Positions 22,640 to 34,451 of a stretch of DNA of 64,000 bases are shown here, piece by piece; position 1 is the stretch's first letter; every line of letters starts with the position of its first letter. The notes below the pieces were generated by a model. That model did no database searches and was not told the origin of the DNA. It saw only the letters and a list, made by a program, of their open reading frames with translations. A program made the position numbers and the translations under genes. The stretch is from Ceratothoa steindachneri. Its lineage: Eukaryota; Arthropoda; Malacostraca; Isopoda; Cymothoidae. The stretch lies in NCBI GenBank assembly GCA_963969495.1, contig OZ018318.1, positions 101,774,641-101,838,640 on the forward strand, given 5' to 3'.

Positions 22640-24720
22640 TCGCCTTCTATCATACCCATCGCCATTGCTTCCAATGCCATTACGTCTCTCGTCATTGCCC
22701 TCTTAGCTACAACATCACCTGCTATCGTACCCATTGCTATTGCTTCCACTGTCATTACGTCACTCGCCATTGCCCTCCTAGCTAGAACATCGCCTGCCAT
22801 CATACCCATCGCTATTGCTTCCACTACCATTACGTCTCTCGTCATTGCTCTCTTAGCTACAACATCGCCCGCCATCATACCCATCGCTATTGCTTCCAAT
22901 GCCATTACGTCTCTCGTCATTGCCCGCTTAGCTACAACATCACCTGCTATCGTACCCATTGCTATTGCTTCCACTGTCATTACGTCACTTGCCATTGCCC
23001 TACTAGCTAGAACATCGCCTGCCATCATACCCATCGCTATTGCTTCCACTACCATTACGTCTCTCGTCATTGCTCTCTTAGCTACAACATCGCCCGCCAT
23101 CATACCCATCGCTATTGCTTCCAATGCCATTACGTCTCTCGTCATTGCCCGCTTAGCTACAACATCACCTGCTATCGTACCCATTGCTATTGCTTCCACT
23201 GTCATTACGTCACTCGCCATTGCCCTACTAGCTAGAACATCGCCTGCCATCATACCCATCGCTATTGCTTCCACTACCATTACGTCTCTCGTCATTGCTC
23301 TCTTAGCTACAACATCGCCCGCCATCATACCCATCGCTATTGCTTCCAATGCCATTACGTCTCTCGTCATTGCCCTCTTAGCTACAACATCACCTGCTAT
23401 CGTACCCATTGCTATTGCTTCCACTGTCATTACGTCACTCGCCATTGCCCTCCTAGCTAGAACATCGCCTGCCATCATACCCATCGCTATTGCTTCCACT
23501 ACCATTACGTCTCTCGTCATTGCTCTCTTAGCTACAACATCGCCCGCCATCATACCCATCGCTATTGCATCCAATGCCATTACGTCTCTCGTCATTGCCC
23601 GCTTAGCTACAACATCACCTGCTATCGTACCCATTGCTATTGCTTCCACTGTCATTACGTCACTCGCCATTGCCCTACTAGCTAGAACATCGCCTGCCAT
23701 CATACCTATCGTTATTGCTTCCAAGGCCATTACGTCTCTCGTCATTGCTCTCTTAGCTACAACATCGCCTGCCATCATACCTATCGTTATTGCTTCCAAG
23801 GCGATTACGTCTCTCGTCATTGCTCTCTTAGCTACAACATCGCTTGCCATCATACCCATCTTATTGCTTCCACTGCCATTATGTGTCTCGCCCTGCCCTC
23901 ATAGCTTCATCATCGCCTGCCATCATACCCATCGTCATTACTTCTACTGTCATTATGTCTTTCGCCATTTCTCTTCTAGGTACAACATCGCTTGCCATCA
24001 TATCCATTGCTATTGCATCCATTACACCTCCTGCCATCCAATCACCTCTCAATGCTTCCTTTTTTACAACTTCTCCTGTAATTATGTATATCCCTTCATA
24101 TTGCCATCATACTCATCGCTATTGCTTCGCGGCCATTACATCTCTCGTCATCGCTCTCCTAGGTATAAAATCTCCTGCAATCATATCTAACGCTGTTGCA
24201 TACATTACACCCCCTGCCATCCAATCACCTCTCAATGCTTTCTTTGCTACAACTTCTCCTGCAATTATGTATATCCATTTATATTGCCATTAAATCCCAC
24301 ATCATCGCTTCAATTTCCATAACATTCCTTGCCTCACCACGCCATGACATTACATCTCTTGCTGATACATCCCCTGTCATTAAATCTCTTACCATTACAT
24401 CTCTTGTCATTAAATCTCTTTCCATTACTTCTCCCACCATTACATCTTTTGCCATTACATCTATAACCATTTCATCCCTTGCCATTACATCTCTTATCAT
24501 TGTATCTCTTATCATTACATACCTTGCCATTACATATCATAGCATTACATATCTTGCCGTATATCTTTTACCATTACATATCCTGTCATTACACCTATTA
24601 CCATTACATAATTTGCCATTACATCTCTTACCATTGTATCTCTTACCATTACATATCATGCCTTTACATATCTTGACATTACTTCTCTGCTATTACTTTA
24701 TAAAAGCTCAGTACTCTTAC
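22640..24720. repeat. Hierarchical tandem repeat (15, 75, 225 bp)
   Basis: At 22640-23870 a 75-bp unit made of five related 15-mers (such as GCCATTACGTCTCTC, GTCATTGCCCTCTTA, GCTACAACATCACCT) repeats about 16 times. Every third unit is more alike, giving a 225-bp higher-order unit of about five copies. At 23870-24290 the units decay. At 24290-24720 only the simple 15-mer CATTACATCTCTTAC remains. Because every period is a multiple of three, a frame of 558 residues is open on plus (IAIAS..ITSL.IA..A.TSPAI.P) and one of 451 on minus (Met- and Ala-rich). No start context, splice sites or other domain argue for expression. Confidence 0.9.
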
Positions 24721-25609
24721 GTCCCAGTTCTCGACCTTCCACGCATCTTTACTATATCCCTTCATCATTATGCCCCCAGACAATTTTTATCAATATATTG
24801 ATAAATGTTGGATATGAATAATGTGACCAGCGACGGAAACAGGACAGACAGCATAAAATTCCTTCGAGTGTGGCTGGGTGAGTGGATTACGAACTTCATT
24901 GGCCAACTCACTTTACGAACAAGATTTAAATCCACCCAATGGTACGAACAACTGGTCCCAACTGTATACTCGTTGTACGAACAAATTTTACCAAGTGCTG
25001 AGGAGTACGAACAATGCCGAATCAAGAGCGTAATATGGACTAGCTCGTAGTCAGAAAGTATGTCAGAACAATGGCTTTTCCGGTTGGGGAGTGAACCCTC
25101 GATCGAAGTCCCTCGGAACGTATCATGAACGGGGTCGAGGAGCGGCGTCGCTGCTAAGGGGAATGTCCCCCTCCTTCTCTTACCCCTAACCCCCTTAGTG
25201 TAGCATGGGAAAAATACTGTAGTTGACATTTATAGGGGTTGCGTGTCCTAAGGCCACAAGGCCCGCAAATCTGCGCCCTACAGAACTCAATACCCCCAGG
25301 TATTGGGCTATAAGAGTATACCCTTGAGCATCGGTATCAAACAGCCTTCATAGATTTATATATTTACCATATCTAATAAAACTTTTAGAATTTATCATAA
25401 CATTGATAATTATGCATGATAATACTGTGTATTTTGCTAATATGTATGTGTGAATATTTTATTAATATGTTTGAATTATTTAGTATAGTAATAGTGTGTA
25501 ATTCTTAAAATGGTGTTTTCTAAAATCAGAATTAAACTAATATTTCTAATGTTTCAGCTTAAATTTATAACTATTGTGTATTTATTATCGTTTTAAATAA
25601 ATAATATGA
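24721..25609. other. No gene seen
   Basis: Mixed sequence followed by AT-rich DNA (25340-25600). A recurring TACGAACAA string occurs at 24890-25010; no gene was found. Confidence 0.45.
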
Positions 25610-26110
25610 CTAAAACTAAAGAACTTAGAAAAGCACAGGGAACAGAAATCCTACTTCTCCATAGCCGGGGGTTATCATAAATAGAAATTGATAAATAAAT
25701 AAAATGTTCAAGATATGTTATCTAAACCACTATAAAATTCTATCCAAAGATCAAGAGCTTTGTATCGAGGTAGAGAAGTGTGGCAGAAAAAGTCTTACAA
25801 CAGTTAGAGAGGAAATCGCTCATTCGAATTTCACTACAGAATCGTGGAAAAACAGCTTCTGAACTTGTTGAGGCGTTCAATGGAGTTTCAAGTTAAAAGA
25901 TATTGCCCAGAACAGTTAGAACGAGACTTACAGATTATAAAAATATGCATAGTAAGAAAGAAGCCTTGCATATATGAGGTCAACAGAAACAAACGTCTTC
26001 ATTGGTCCAGAAATCATAAATTTGGACACATGAGCGATGGTCTATAGTTATTTGGTCAGATGATAGTAATTTCGGTTACTAGCAGAGGTACTCGACGTTG
26101 CCCGGGATAA
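25610..26110 (+). pseudogene. Tc1-type transposase fragment
   Basis: Across shifted frames the plus strand reads RKSLTTVREEIAHSNF, then RGKTASELVEAFNGVSS, LPRTVRTRL, KRLHWSRNHK and ERWSIVIWSDDSNFGY. The last is the Tc1 block W..V.WSDES.F around the first catalytic D. It stops there, followed by CAGAGGTACTCGACGTTGCC. The downstream catalytic half is absent, so this is a dead 5' fragment. Confidence 0.75.
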
Positions 26111-26560
26111 AAAGTCATGTTGTCAATAAATATAGATTCATATTGTTTGAAATTCTTATATTGTGACACAAAAATATCTTTACTTGCTGATCATTATCAT
26201 TATTTTGGGGGTGAAGGCAGATTCATGAGAGTTGCGCGCTCTTCCCATCGTATAATATCATACACTTAACATGAGGAAACTTTTCACTGCGCGCGCCCGA
26301 CAGTTTGCGCGCACCCGTGAATGGCCGTTAGTTATGAGCGAACAACGTTGTGGCCACAGAAACAGAGCGTCTTATAGATACAGATGTAAGAAAGACTGTT
26401 GTATTGTTGTTTTACATGTAATTTATGTAATTCCATTTAAATATATCTTGGAAGAAGGTTATTTAATATTTTGTACAATCTTTCAGTTTTTCACCAATTC
26501 TGAAGCTACCTTTTTGACGCGAAGAGTTGGAGAGGCATTTCTAACAATAGCCAACTAACT
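26111..26560. other. Unrecognised, probably repeat-derived
   Basis: Starts next to GTACTCGACGTTGCCCGGG, which resembles a terminus of a widespread invertebrate repeat. It contains the GC-rich string GCGCGCGCCCGACAGTTTGC near 26288. A 95-residue frame here has no recognisable domain. Confidence 0.35.
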
Positions 26561-27440
26561 CATCGACCAAAAAAACTCAAAAAGACATAACGCCCTCCCC
26601 CCTCCTAAAGAGACAATATTTCGAACAAACAACCACCTAAAAATCCAACTCAAGAATAGAAAAAGGAACAGACAACCATTCGAATAGACTACCTAAAAAC
26701 AATCTTAATATGAGAGAAAACAGTAAACAAGAAAACTTAAGAAACCGCCGCCCCTCAATAACAACCCCTCAAACAGGAAAAACAGGTAACATATTAAACA
26801 GTCAAACTGAAGAACAAACAACACATTAAAAATACAACCTGAGCATGTAATCCTAATAACAACCCAAACCCCAAAGAAATCACTCAAAACATAAGTTACA
26901 GAACAGCAAACCCCTCGAACGGAGCGACCAAACGATATAAAAACACACGACCCAAGAATAACTTATAGAAAGAACAGTCGCCCTTAGAACAGAAAATATC
27001 ACAAATATAAAACCTATCGAACAGACAAACTCAAGAATAAACAAGTCTCAAGACTTAGAATTTCAAGAACAGACAACTTTCCTAACAGACCCGTTCAAAA
27101 CTAGACTAAATGAAAGGGATTGCGAAAATGAACAAACAGACTTCCGAGCCGACATTTCTAAGAACAGAGAACCTAACAGACAATTTTAAGAAAAGACAGT
27201 CGGTCAAACAAAAATCCCAAGGGCAGTAATCTCAAGAACATACAACTCGTCGAACAGACAATCCATCAGCCATACAGCTTCGGAACAGACAAATACAATG
27301 AAGAGATAACTTCATGAATATACAAACATTTAAATATGTAGACAAGTCTACCGAATAGACAATTATCGAATACATAATTCCTACTCCACCCACCAAAAAC
27401 CCAACATTAATTAAAACAGACGATCCTTGACAGACAAGCT
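26560..27440. repeat. Degenerate minisatellite (GAACAGACAAC type)
   Basis: Dozens of loose copies of AAGAACAGACAAC spaced about 20-25 bp apart over 0.9 kb. The plus strand is A- and C-rich. Confidence 0.8.
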
Positions 27441-27609
27441 TCAGAACAGACAAGATCCAAAGAAAACTATACTGAATGGCTTAATGGTCCCGGGGGAGGT
27501 AAAGTTCTTATCCCTGACGAAGAACGAGTACCAAAGGGTTCCTAACTCGCTAGGCTGGGAGGGTGGTATAAAAAAAGCAGAATACGACTACAATTCCTCA
27601 ATTTTTCCT

Positions 27610-27665
27610 CAGCGTTGGTCATTCTGATCTTTATGTAGATTTCATTTTCCGGTTGGGGATCTCGT
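27610..27665 (+). repeat. Single dispersed copy of the 38-bp unit and its flank
   Basis: CATTCTGATCTTTATGTAGA and GATCTCGTC match 2190-2235, where a minisatellite unit runs into the central spacer. The repeat and its neighbour therefore moved together. Confidence 0.65.
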
Positions 27666-27816
27666 CAACGATTGAAAAGTGAAATAGGAGCGAAATTAAA
27701 TAAATTTTGGTTAGGAAGGAACGAAGAGTTTAATTTATGGGAAATAAAAGTATTAACTTTATCGATTTATAAATTATTTAATAAATTTAGAATTAAAGGA
27801 AAATGCGTAAGATTTT

Positions 27817-27818
<2 letters not shown>

Positions 27819-27902
<84 letters not shown>
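27819..27902. repeat. (TA)n tract
   Basis: 84 bp of TA, the left border of the foldback at 27903-28155. Confidence 0.95.
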
Positions 27903-27906
<4 letters not shown>

Positions 27907-28153
27907 GAAAGAAACCACAGTGTTTGATCCATTTATTTGCGAAACCAGGTTTCGACGGAGAACCTCGTCATCTTCCATCGCTGGTGAGCTTCTGAATACA
28001 GAAGAATGTTTAGCTTAGGGACGCAGAAATTTACAAGTCAGAAAGTAATTAGGGAAAGAAGGGCTCTCCATCGAAACCTGGTTTCGCAAATAAATGGATC
28101 AAACACTGTGGTTTCTTTCCTGCATTTATATGTACGTTACGGGAATTCCATTT

Positions 28154-28155
<2 letters not shown>
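27903..28155. mobile_element. Foldback element with hammerhead-like core (family B)
   Basis: Inverted arms of about 55 bp (TTTGATCCATTTATTTGCGA and its complement) lie just inside (TA)n on both sides. On the minus strand the left arm reads TGGAAGA, a stem GACG...CGTC (27954-27969), then GAAACC. This is the hammerhead order with a CTGAAGA-to-TGGAAGA change. No coding capacity. Confidence 0.65.

Positions 28156-28214
<59 letters not shown>
28156..28214. repeat. (TA)n tract
   Basis: 59 bp of TA, the right border of the foldback. Confidence 0.95.
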
Positions 28215-28215
<1 letters not shown>

Positions 28216-28539
28216 CCAAAAGCGCTTCGACTAATATATACATATATATAGATTTTTCCTTCGTTTTTAAAATTTACGTTATAGGAATAATTATTCTAAT
28301 ATTTAAATGATCTCAGGTTTGTTAAAAAGTCAAAAATAAGAAAAAAAAATGAATTCCTACACTGAATCCAAAATCGTGCTCTGGTCCTATTTCTGCAAGA
28401 AGGGGATTTCATCCTGTCCCTAGACCTTTGCTATTCGATTAAAATGGTAAAATTGTGATAAATATTGATTACATGAATGCTGTGTAATTATAATCTTTCT
28501 TAATATTTATTAGTCCAAATAAATGATTGAACCTTTTTC
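28215..28539. other. No gene seen
   Basis: AT-rich; may hold the decayed left end of the following Tc1 element. Confidence 0.4.
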
Positions 28540-29700
28540 AATTCCGGAAAGTGTTCTTTCCAAAGAAAAGCATGCAAACAATGTTGTTTTGTATCATAGA
28601 GGCCTGAAATGCAAGGAGATAGCTGCTAAGGGTATTGCATCAACAAGCACCATCTTTAAGATATTAATGACATACAAATAAATGGTTACACTCATGTGAA
28701 AAAATCTTCCTGGACATGCAAGAGCTTCAAAAGAAGTCCAAGATCGCTTCTTGAGAAGATCTGAGCTTAAGGATCGGGTTACCTCCAGTGTCAAGCTTGC
28801 TCGCGATAGGAAAGAGACGCGTGTAATGCTTCAGCGCGCGCACCGAGGCGGATACTTTTTGAGAAAGGTGTCAAGTCAAGAAAGGGTGCGAAAAAGCTTC
28901 ATCTTACCAAAAAGTACTTTACTAATAGCCTTCACCTTTGTAAAAAATATAAAGAATGAACTGTTGAGCTTGTTTGGATCTTCTAGAAGTTCCCTCGTTA
29001 AGAAGATAAATGACAAGTGCCTTCACGAGCCCTGTGTCGGTCCCGCAGTGAAGCATTTGGACGTTCTCCATGTTTGGGGCTGCTTCTCATCTAAGTGAAC
29101 TGCAGCACTAACAATTTTGATAAGAATACATCCATGAACTCAAAATGGTACCAAAACGTGATTCTTCACCACCTTTTCCCAACAGCTCAGGACCAATTTG
29201 GAAATGATAACTGTATTATTCATCATGATGGCACCTTGTCACAAAGCAAAAGCAATGACAAAGTTCTTGGCAAAAGATAACATCGAAATTTAGGTACTTT
29301 AGCCCTGAAATTCGCCAGATTTGAACCCAATAGAGAATTTGGGGGCGATAATCAAACTGGTGGTTGATAAAAAAGAAGCTATAAGATTGAGAGCAGCTGC
29401 AGGTGTTTATTAAACAAAAATGGATCAATATCAGTCCAGTCAAGATAGCATCACAGATTTGGTTTCCAGCATGTTAAAACGAATTGAAGCAGTCCTAAAG
29501 AACAATGGACATTGTAAATATTGACTGCATTCATCAACTGACTATTTATTAATAAAATGTGTTGAGGCTTTAATCTTTTTGTATATTTCATATTCAAATC
29601 ATGATACAAACATACTACAACAAAATGCAACGTTTGATTAGTTGATTAGTTCTATTAATTTTCTTATATGAAAAATATAGTAGTCTCAAAACCTTTTGAC
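28540..29700 (+). pseudogene. Tc1-type transposase, decayed, with right terminal repeat
   Basis: In order along the plus strand: RGLKCKEIAAKGIASTSTI (helix-turn-helix, about 28600), LPGHARASKEVQDRFLRRS and LKDRVTSSVKLARDRKETR (about 28705-28815), QRAHRGGYFLRK, SSQERVRK, a VLHVWGCFSS block (about 29065), VILHHLFPTAQDQFGNDNCI (about 29160), HHDG in place of the usual QQDN, SPDLNPIENLGAIIK (about 29315), and the family C-terminus SSMLKRIEAVLKNNGHCKY ending near 29520. Many frameshifts. TAGTCTCAAAACC...GACTAT near 29680-29700 looks like the right terminal repeat and abuts (TA)n. Confidence 0.85.

Positions 29701-29705
<5 letters not shown>

Positions 29706-29755
<50 letters not shown>
29706..29755. 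repeat. (TA)n tract
   Basis: 50 bp of TA directly after the Tc1 right end. Confidence 0.95.
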
Positions 29756-29758
<3 letters not shown>

Positions 29759-30779
29759 TAGAATTATTTGCAATGGCGCACTTATAATTATACGGCTTAA
29801 ATAGAAATGATCTATCTAACTAAGCTCTTTGTCAAGCCCTCGGACGAAGCTCTTCTTTCAGTAACAAGAGGATATCTCATCATATGCCGGCCTTTTTATC
29901 GCAAACAAAAGTTTACGTATCAATTATCTATTTTGATTGTTATTGCTGCTTTCGAAGAGAATGGAAAAAATCATATAATTCATCTTACCGGCCACGTAAA
30001 TTGAGAATTATTTGAAATGGCGTAATCCTAATTAAGAGGTTAAAATGACTATTACTAAACCTGAGCGTATTAACCTCAAATGAAACTTGTTTGAGGTTAA
30101 TACTCTCGATGTGTTTCGTTTATTTTTTTTAATAAGAACCCAATACTTTCCCTTGGTCTCTGCTGCGATACAAACATATTCAGCTCCGTCGTCTTCCTTG
30201 GCGACGTGAATTGGCACATATGTATACACGAGTATTCTATGTGTTATTTTTCTTCTTTGTCTCTATTGGCTGGGAGCGAAGTAGATATGAATGCAAAGGA
30301 GGAATTTGCGACGTCGGAATTGGATGTATTCATCTCCGTCTTTTGGGGGTCAGGGGAAAGGATTGTTGATCGATGTGTGTGGTAAACGAAGCTAAAGTGT
30401 GTCATTGGTATTCTAATTAGAGCGGCGGTGTTGCTTCTATTCTTCCCCTTCATCTTCTCCTATTTCTTCTAATTCTCTTTTTGTCTTATCCTTCTTCCCT
30501 TCTACTGATAAGCCATAAAATTATTGCGCTCGTGAAAAAATCTCATTTGTGATACATTAACGTCTTTTGTGATTTTGGAAAACCTAATTGTGGTGTGATG
30601 ATATATCCTGGCCTAAATTCGTAAATAAGTAAATTATTTATTCATTATTAGTTAAAACTCTATCTGTAACTTGTTTTAAAATAGTCCCCACTTGGTTAAA
30701 GAGCCGTGAAGCGTTCTCCACGGCATTTTTGAGTATCCGTTTATAGCGTTTATATATTCGAAAATCAATACAAACACCA
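29756..30779. other. No gene seen; one hairpin
   Basis: TATTAACCTCAAA and TTTGAGGTTAATA (about 30068-30104) form a strong hairpin. AGAATTATTTG.AATGGCG occurs twice (29760 and 30004). Otherwise unrecognised. Confidence 0.45.
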
Positions 30780-33700
30780 TGTTGGCAATTCAATCTCAAA
30801 GCTCTACAAGTGGTTTTTCCTTTAACAAGGAAATTTACGTCCCAAACCGGCAAGCATTTGAAGTTAAGTTTTGTAGGCGATGGCGGAAATTAGAGCTGAC
30901 TGGGGTAACTGTTTTCATAATAGGGATCTTCAATATACTCGTATGTATTCAGTATTACAACGAGGTATGCTCACTGTATATTCTGAGTTAGTTAAATGCG
31001 CACGCAGAAAATACGGTAATTTAAAGAACGCCCACTGGATCAGCAACGAAATAAAAAAATACACTATCAAAACGTAATAGACGTTAGCAACCCTCGAGAA
31101 AAATTTTAATCAGAAGTAAATCGAGCAATATATACATATATTATATTAGAGACTGCTTAAGCGAAGCGTTAGGAAAGTGAAAATAGATTATGGAAAAGAC
31201 CTTGCATTAAACTCCTAAATATGATACTAAGCGTTTCTATAGTTACATGAACAGTAGAAAGCCCCAAAGGGAGGCTAGAGAACCGATTAGTATTAGAGAT
31301 GGACTTCCCGCCGAGGATAAAGAACAAATTTTAATATATTAAATGAGCAGTTCTTAAGTGTTTTGCTGCTGACGACTTGTCACAGCTAACCCTCAGTAAG
31401 AAAGGGAATCGATTTGGCGGGAACATCAAATGAGGGGAGAAATTAATACGTATATAAACAGGATGAAATGATCAAAGGAACCCGGGCCTGATTACGTGTA
31501 CCCAACTCACCTAAAAGAGTTAAAGAACGAATTAGTAAAACCGCTTTGTACCGTATTTAACTAGTCCATTATGGACAGTGTAGTCCCATTACAGCTCATC
31601 AAAGCTAATGTTGCGCCAATCTTCCAAAAAGAAGAGCAGATAAATAGCAGAACTTTAAAATATGAAAAGCAAGGTGATGCATTTCGAAGATCGAATTTTA
31701 AAGGCGGATTACCAAATGAACGACTAAATTCATGAGTCGGTTAGCTGAGAAAGGGAAATAGTGGTTTTAATTTCGAAGGACCTCATAGTGCCTGAGCAAT
31801 GGGTCGAAACTAGTAATAAAGCAAACCGAATTCTGGATACATTGCCCGCAACTTTACCTTTAGGTCGAAAGGTATAATTTTATCCATAAACAAATCACAT
31901 GTCTATTCATATCTTGAGTACGCAGTGCAATTTTGGTCTCTCTACTTCAAGAGAGACAGCGCCGTTAGAAAGAGTGCAACGTAAGGCAATCAAACTAATT
32001 CTTGAGGTTAAGAATAAATCACACGAGAAAAGTCTTCGGTCTTTCAAGTAAGCGATTCCGTGAACACCTTATCGAAGAATTTATATTCTTAGATTGATAA
32101 CACTGGGCAACAATGTATTTGGTGAATTGACAAAAGTACATTTTCCTGCCTAATTCGAGCATACTGAATTCAAATCTGAAATCAGATTCTCTCTAAATGC
32201 TACAGATTTTTCGTAATATCAATAACTACTATTATACAATTATTTTCATTTTATCATGCTTTAGGATTACTAATACTGTAGTCAAATAGATGCTAATTTA
32301 TTAATGACCGTACATCAGGCTGGAGGACCTCTTCTTGATTTCAATCGGGCAAAAATTTGCGTTTGTAACTCTTTCTCTTGTAAGTCTTCTCTGGCTGATA
32401 TCTTCTAATCGTCCAGCAGTAGTCCGCCATCATGTGTCTATCCCAGTGACCTTGGTAGCGCTCTTCCATTGTCATCAAATCCTGATGGAAGCGTTCCCCT
32501 TGTTCGTCGCTCACGGCTCCCAGATTCTCTGGGAATCGGTGTAGGTGACTATTTAGGAAATGCAGCTTCACACTCATGTTGCATCCCAGATCACGATATG
32601 CTAAAAGCATATTAGTAACCAGATCCTCGTAGTTACGCACTTTTTTGTTTCCCAAGAAGTTACGAACAACGGCAGAAAATGAGAGCCAGGCTGCCTTCTC
32701 TTTTTCAATCATGGTGTTCACGAATCTAGAATCACTCAGAAGTCTTCGGATTTGGGGACCAGCAAATACTCCTGCTTTTATTTTTTCGTATGATAAAGCA
32801 GGAAACGCCGATACTATGTACTGAAAACAATCATTGTCAGTGCCCAACGCCTAGATATACTGCTTCATCAACCACAGTTTGAGATGAATGAGGGAAAACG
32901 ATCTTCTCTCGACTTACGATTGGCTCATTAACAATGTTTGGCATTCCTGCTTCCAAAGTTTCCCGAACTGGCAAATCTTTTAGGGACCAGTGTTTGTCAC
33001 GGGATCGACTGTCCCACATACAGATATAGCATGGAAACTTTGTATATCCCTTCTGCTGGCCAAGGAGGAAGTTGGCCATCTTAAAATCTACACATATGAT
33101 CCAATTGTGTTCATGGTACTTAAGTAAATCCATGACCATTCTTATGTCATCGTGAGTTTCTCGCAGATGGACAGAGTGACTGAGAGGAACTGCACCAAAG
33201 TCATTGCCATTATGCTACGCTTGGAGCTATCCAAAAACAGTCTCCACTCAGCAGGGCTATTGGTGCCAAGTCCCAACTTGGTAAACAGACCAGGAACAGA
33301 CCAAATTGTTTGTCCTCTGAGAAATACTTAACAAATGTACTCTCCCTTGTTCGGTAATATGATACCCGTACCGACCTGTCAAGCATATGTCTTTCACTCG
33401 ACCTGCAGACTAAAAGTTCTGCAGCTTACTTAGAGAGCGCCAAATCACGTATCAAGTCATTCAAATCCTTCTTGAAACAGTGAGGAGCTAATGACTGTTC
33501 AGCATCTGATGATGAATCTGCAGACTCTGAATCCATTACGTGCACGTCCATATCAGGTACATAATTTTCCTCCTCCGAGGAAGCATATCCACTGAAAATC
33601 GGAACTGGTAAAGCCTCAGCATGAGTTACTTGCCAGATCGCCGAGGGAATGTTAGGGTAGTCGATCTTGTCCTGATTTTTCTTGCCAATCCCTTTAGTAT

Positions 33701-34451
33701 TCACCATACAGAAATAACAGTCCGATACATGATCCTTTGGCTCTCGCCACACTATGGGGATTCCAAAATGAAGACCATTTCTCTTTCCTTTGGTCCACTC
33801 ACGAAGATGTTCCACACAACTATGGCAAACAGCATGTGGGGTCCACTTCTTCTCTTGATCGCCAAGAGGAACATCAAAATATGCCTCATAAGTGCGGATC
33901 ACAAAGTTTGATATATTGCGCCTTTGACGAACTAGCATGTAACAGCTAAATACGTAGCAGAAGGTGTTTGGATCATTAACGCAATTTCCTCTTGACGAAG
34001 CCATCACTCTAACATGAGACCTGAAAAAAGAAACAATAATGTGAATATTTTGCACAATAACACTTATTACTATCTTACTACTATGTACTGTGAAGTATTT
34101 GCTTTCTACAAGCACCCTTTCTGTCCTTCCGGAAGGCAGTTTTCGAGGAAACGAGAAAATAGAAATTACAGAAAAAACGAATTAAAATTGGCAGATAAAC
34201 CTAAGTCACCAGAAATGTGATTAAAATGTTCCCCTGTGTTATCTAATATAAATACATAGCTGTTCCAGATGGATGATAGGTCAAACACTAGTCAGAACGG
34301 AGTCAAATAAAAAACAACAAGTGCTTTAAAATGGTTATAACTCAAAATTATTTTAGTTATAAAATTACCCAAACGTGGAATAACTTACGTAAGCAAGTAG
34401 TGGGAAACACGTCATTAAATATGTTTAAAAATCTACTGGACGAGTATTTTT
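30780..34451 (+). pseudogene. CR1/L2-type LINE ORF2 remnant, interrupted
   Basis: Plus-strand fragments match a non-LTR reverse transcriptase. They are PGPDYVYPTHLKELKNELVK and VPLQLIKANVAPIFQK (31490-31640), KDLIVPEQWVETSNKANRI (31780-31840), YLEYAVQFWS-type and LERVQRKAIKLILEV (31910-32015), then KSEIRFSLNATDFS (to about 32212). The C-terminal motif YKITQTWNNLRKQ followed by SLNMFKNLLDEYF and a stop lies 2.1 kb away at 34360-34451. The gap holds copy 2 of the unrecognised family, so the LINE was split by a later insertion. All blocks have frameshifts; it is a fossil. Confidence 0.8.
32335..34115 (-). pseudogene. Unrecognised multi-copy protein family, copy 2 (nearly intact)
   Basis: A 229-residue minus-strand frame (34115-33426) begins the conserved part. 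It contains IRTYEAYFDVPLGDQEKKW, HAVCHSCVEHLREWTKGKR, CYFCMVNTKGIGKK, a Pro-rich DYPNIPSAI region and an acidic stretch, then DLIRDLALSK and a stop. Further blocks follow in shifted frames: RVSYYRTRESTFVKYFSED, EWRLFLDSSKRS, FKMANLLLGQQ-type, PCYICMWDSRSRDKHWSLKD (33139-32837), and IRRLLSDSRFVN, NFLGNKKVRNYEDLVTNMLL, LGCNMSVKLHFLNSHLHRFP, GERFHQDLMTMEERYQGHWD (32847-32341). About 600 residues in the original. Three CxxC pairs suggest zinc binding. Function unknown. It is inserted in a LINE, which implies mobility. Confidence 0.75.

Noticed and set aside
22504..24293. Long open frames of 558 (+) and 451 (-) residues as host genes
   Set aside because: They arise because the 75-bp and 225-bp repeat units are multiples of three and lack stops on both strands. 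There are no non-repeat domains, and there is no evidence for promoter or splicing.
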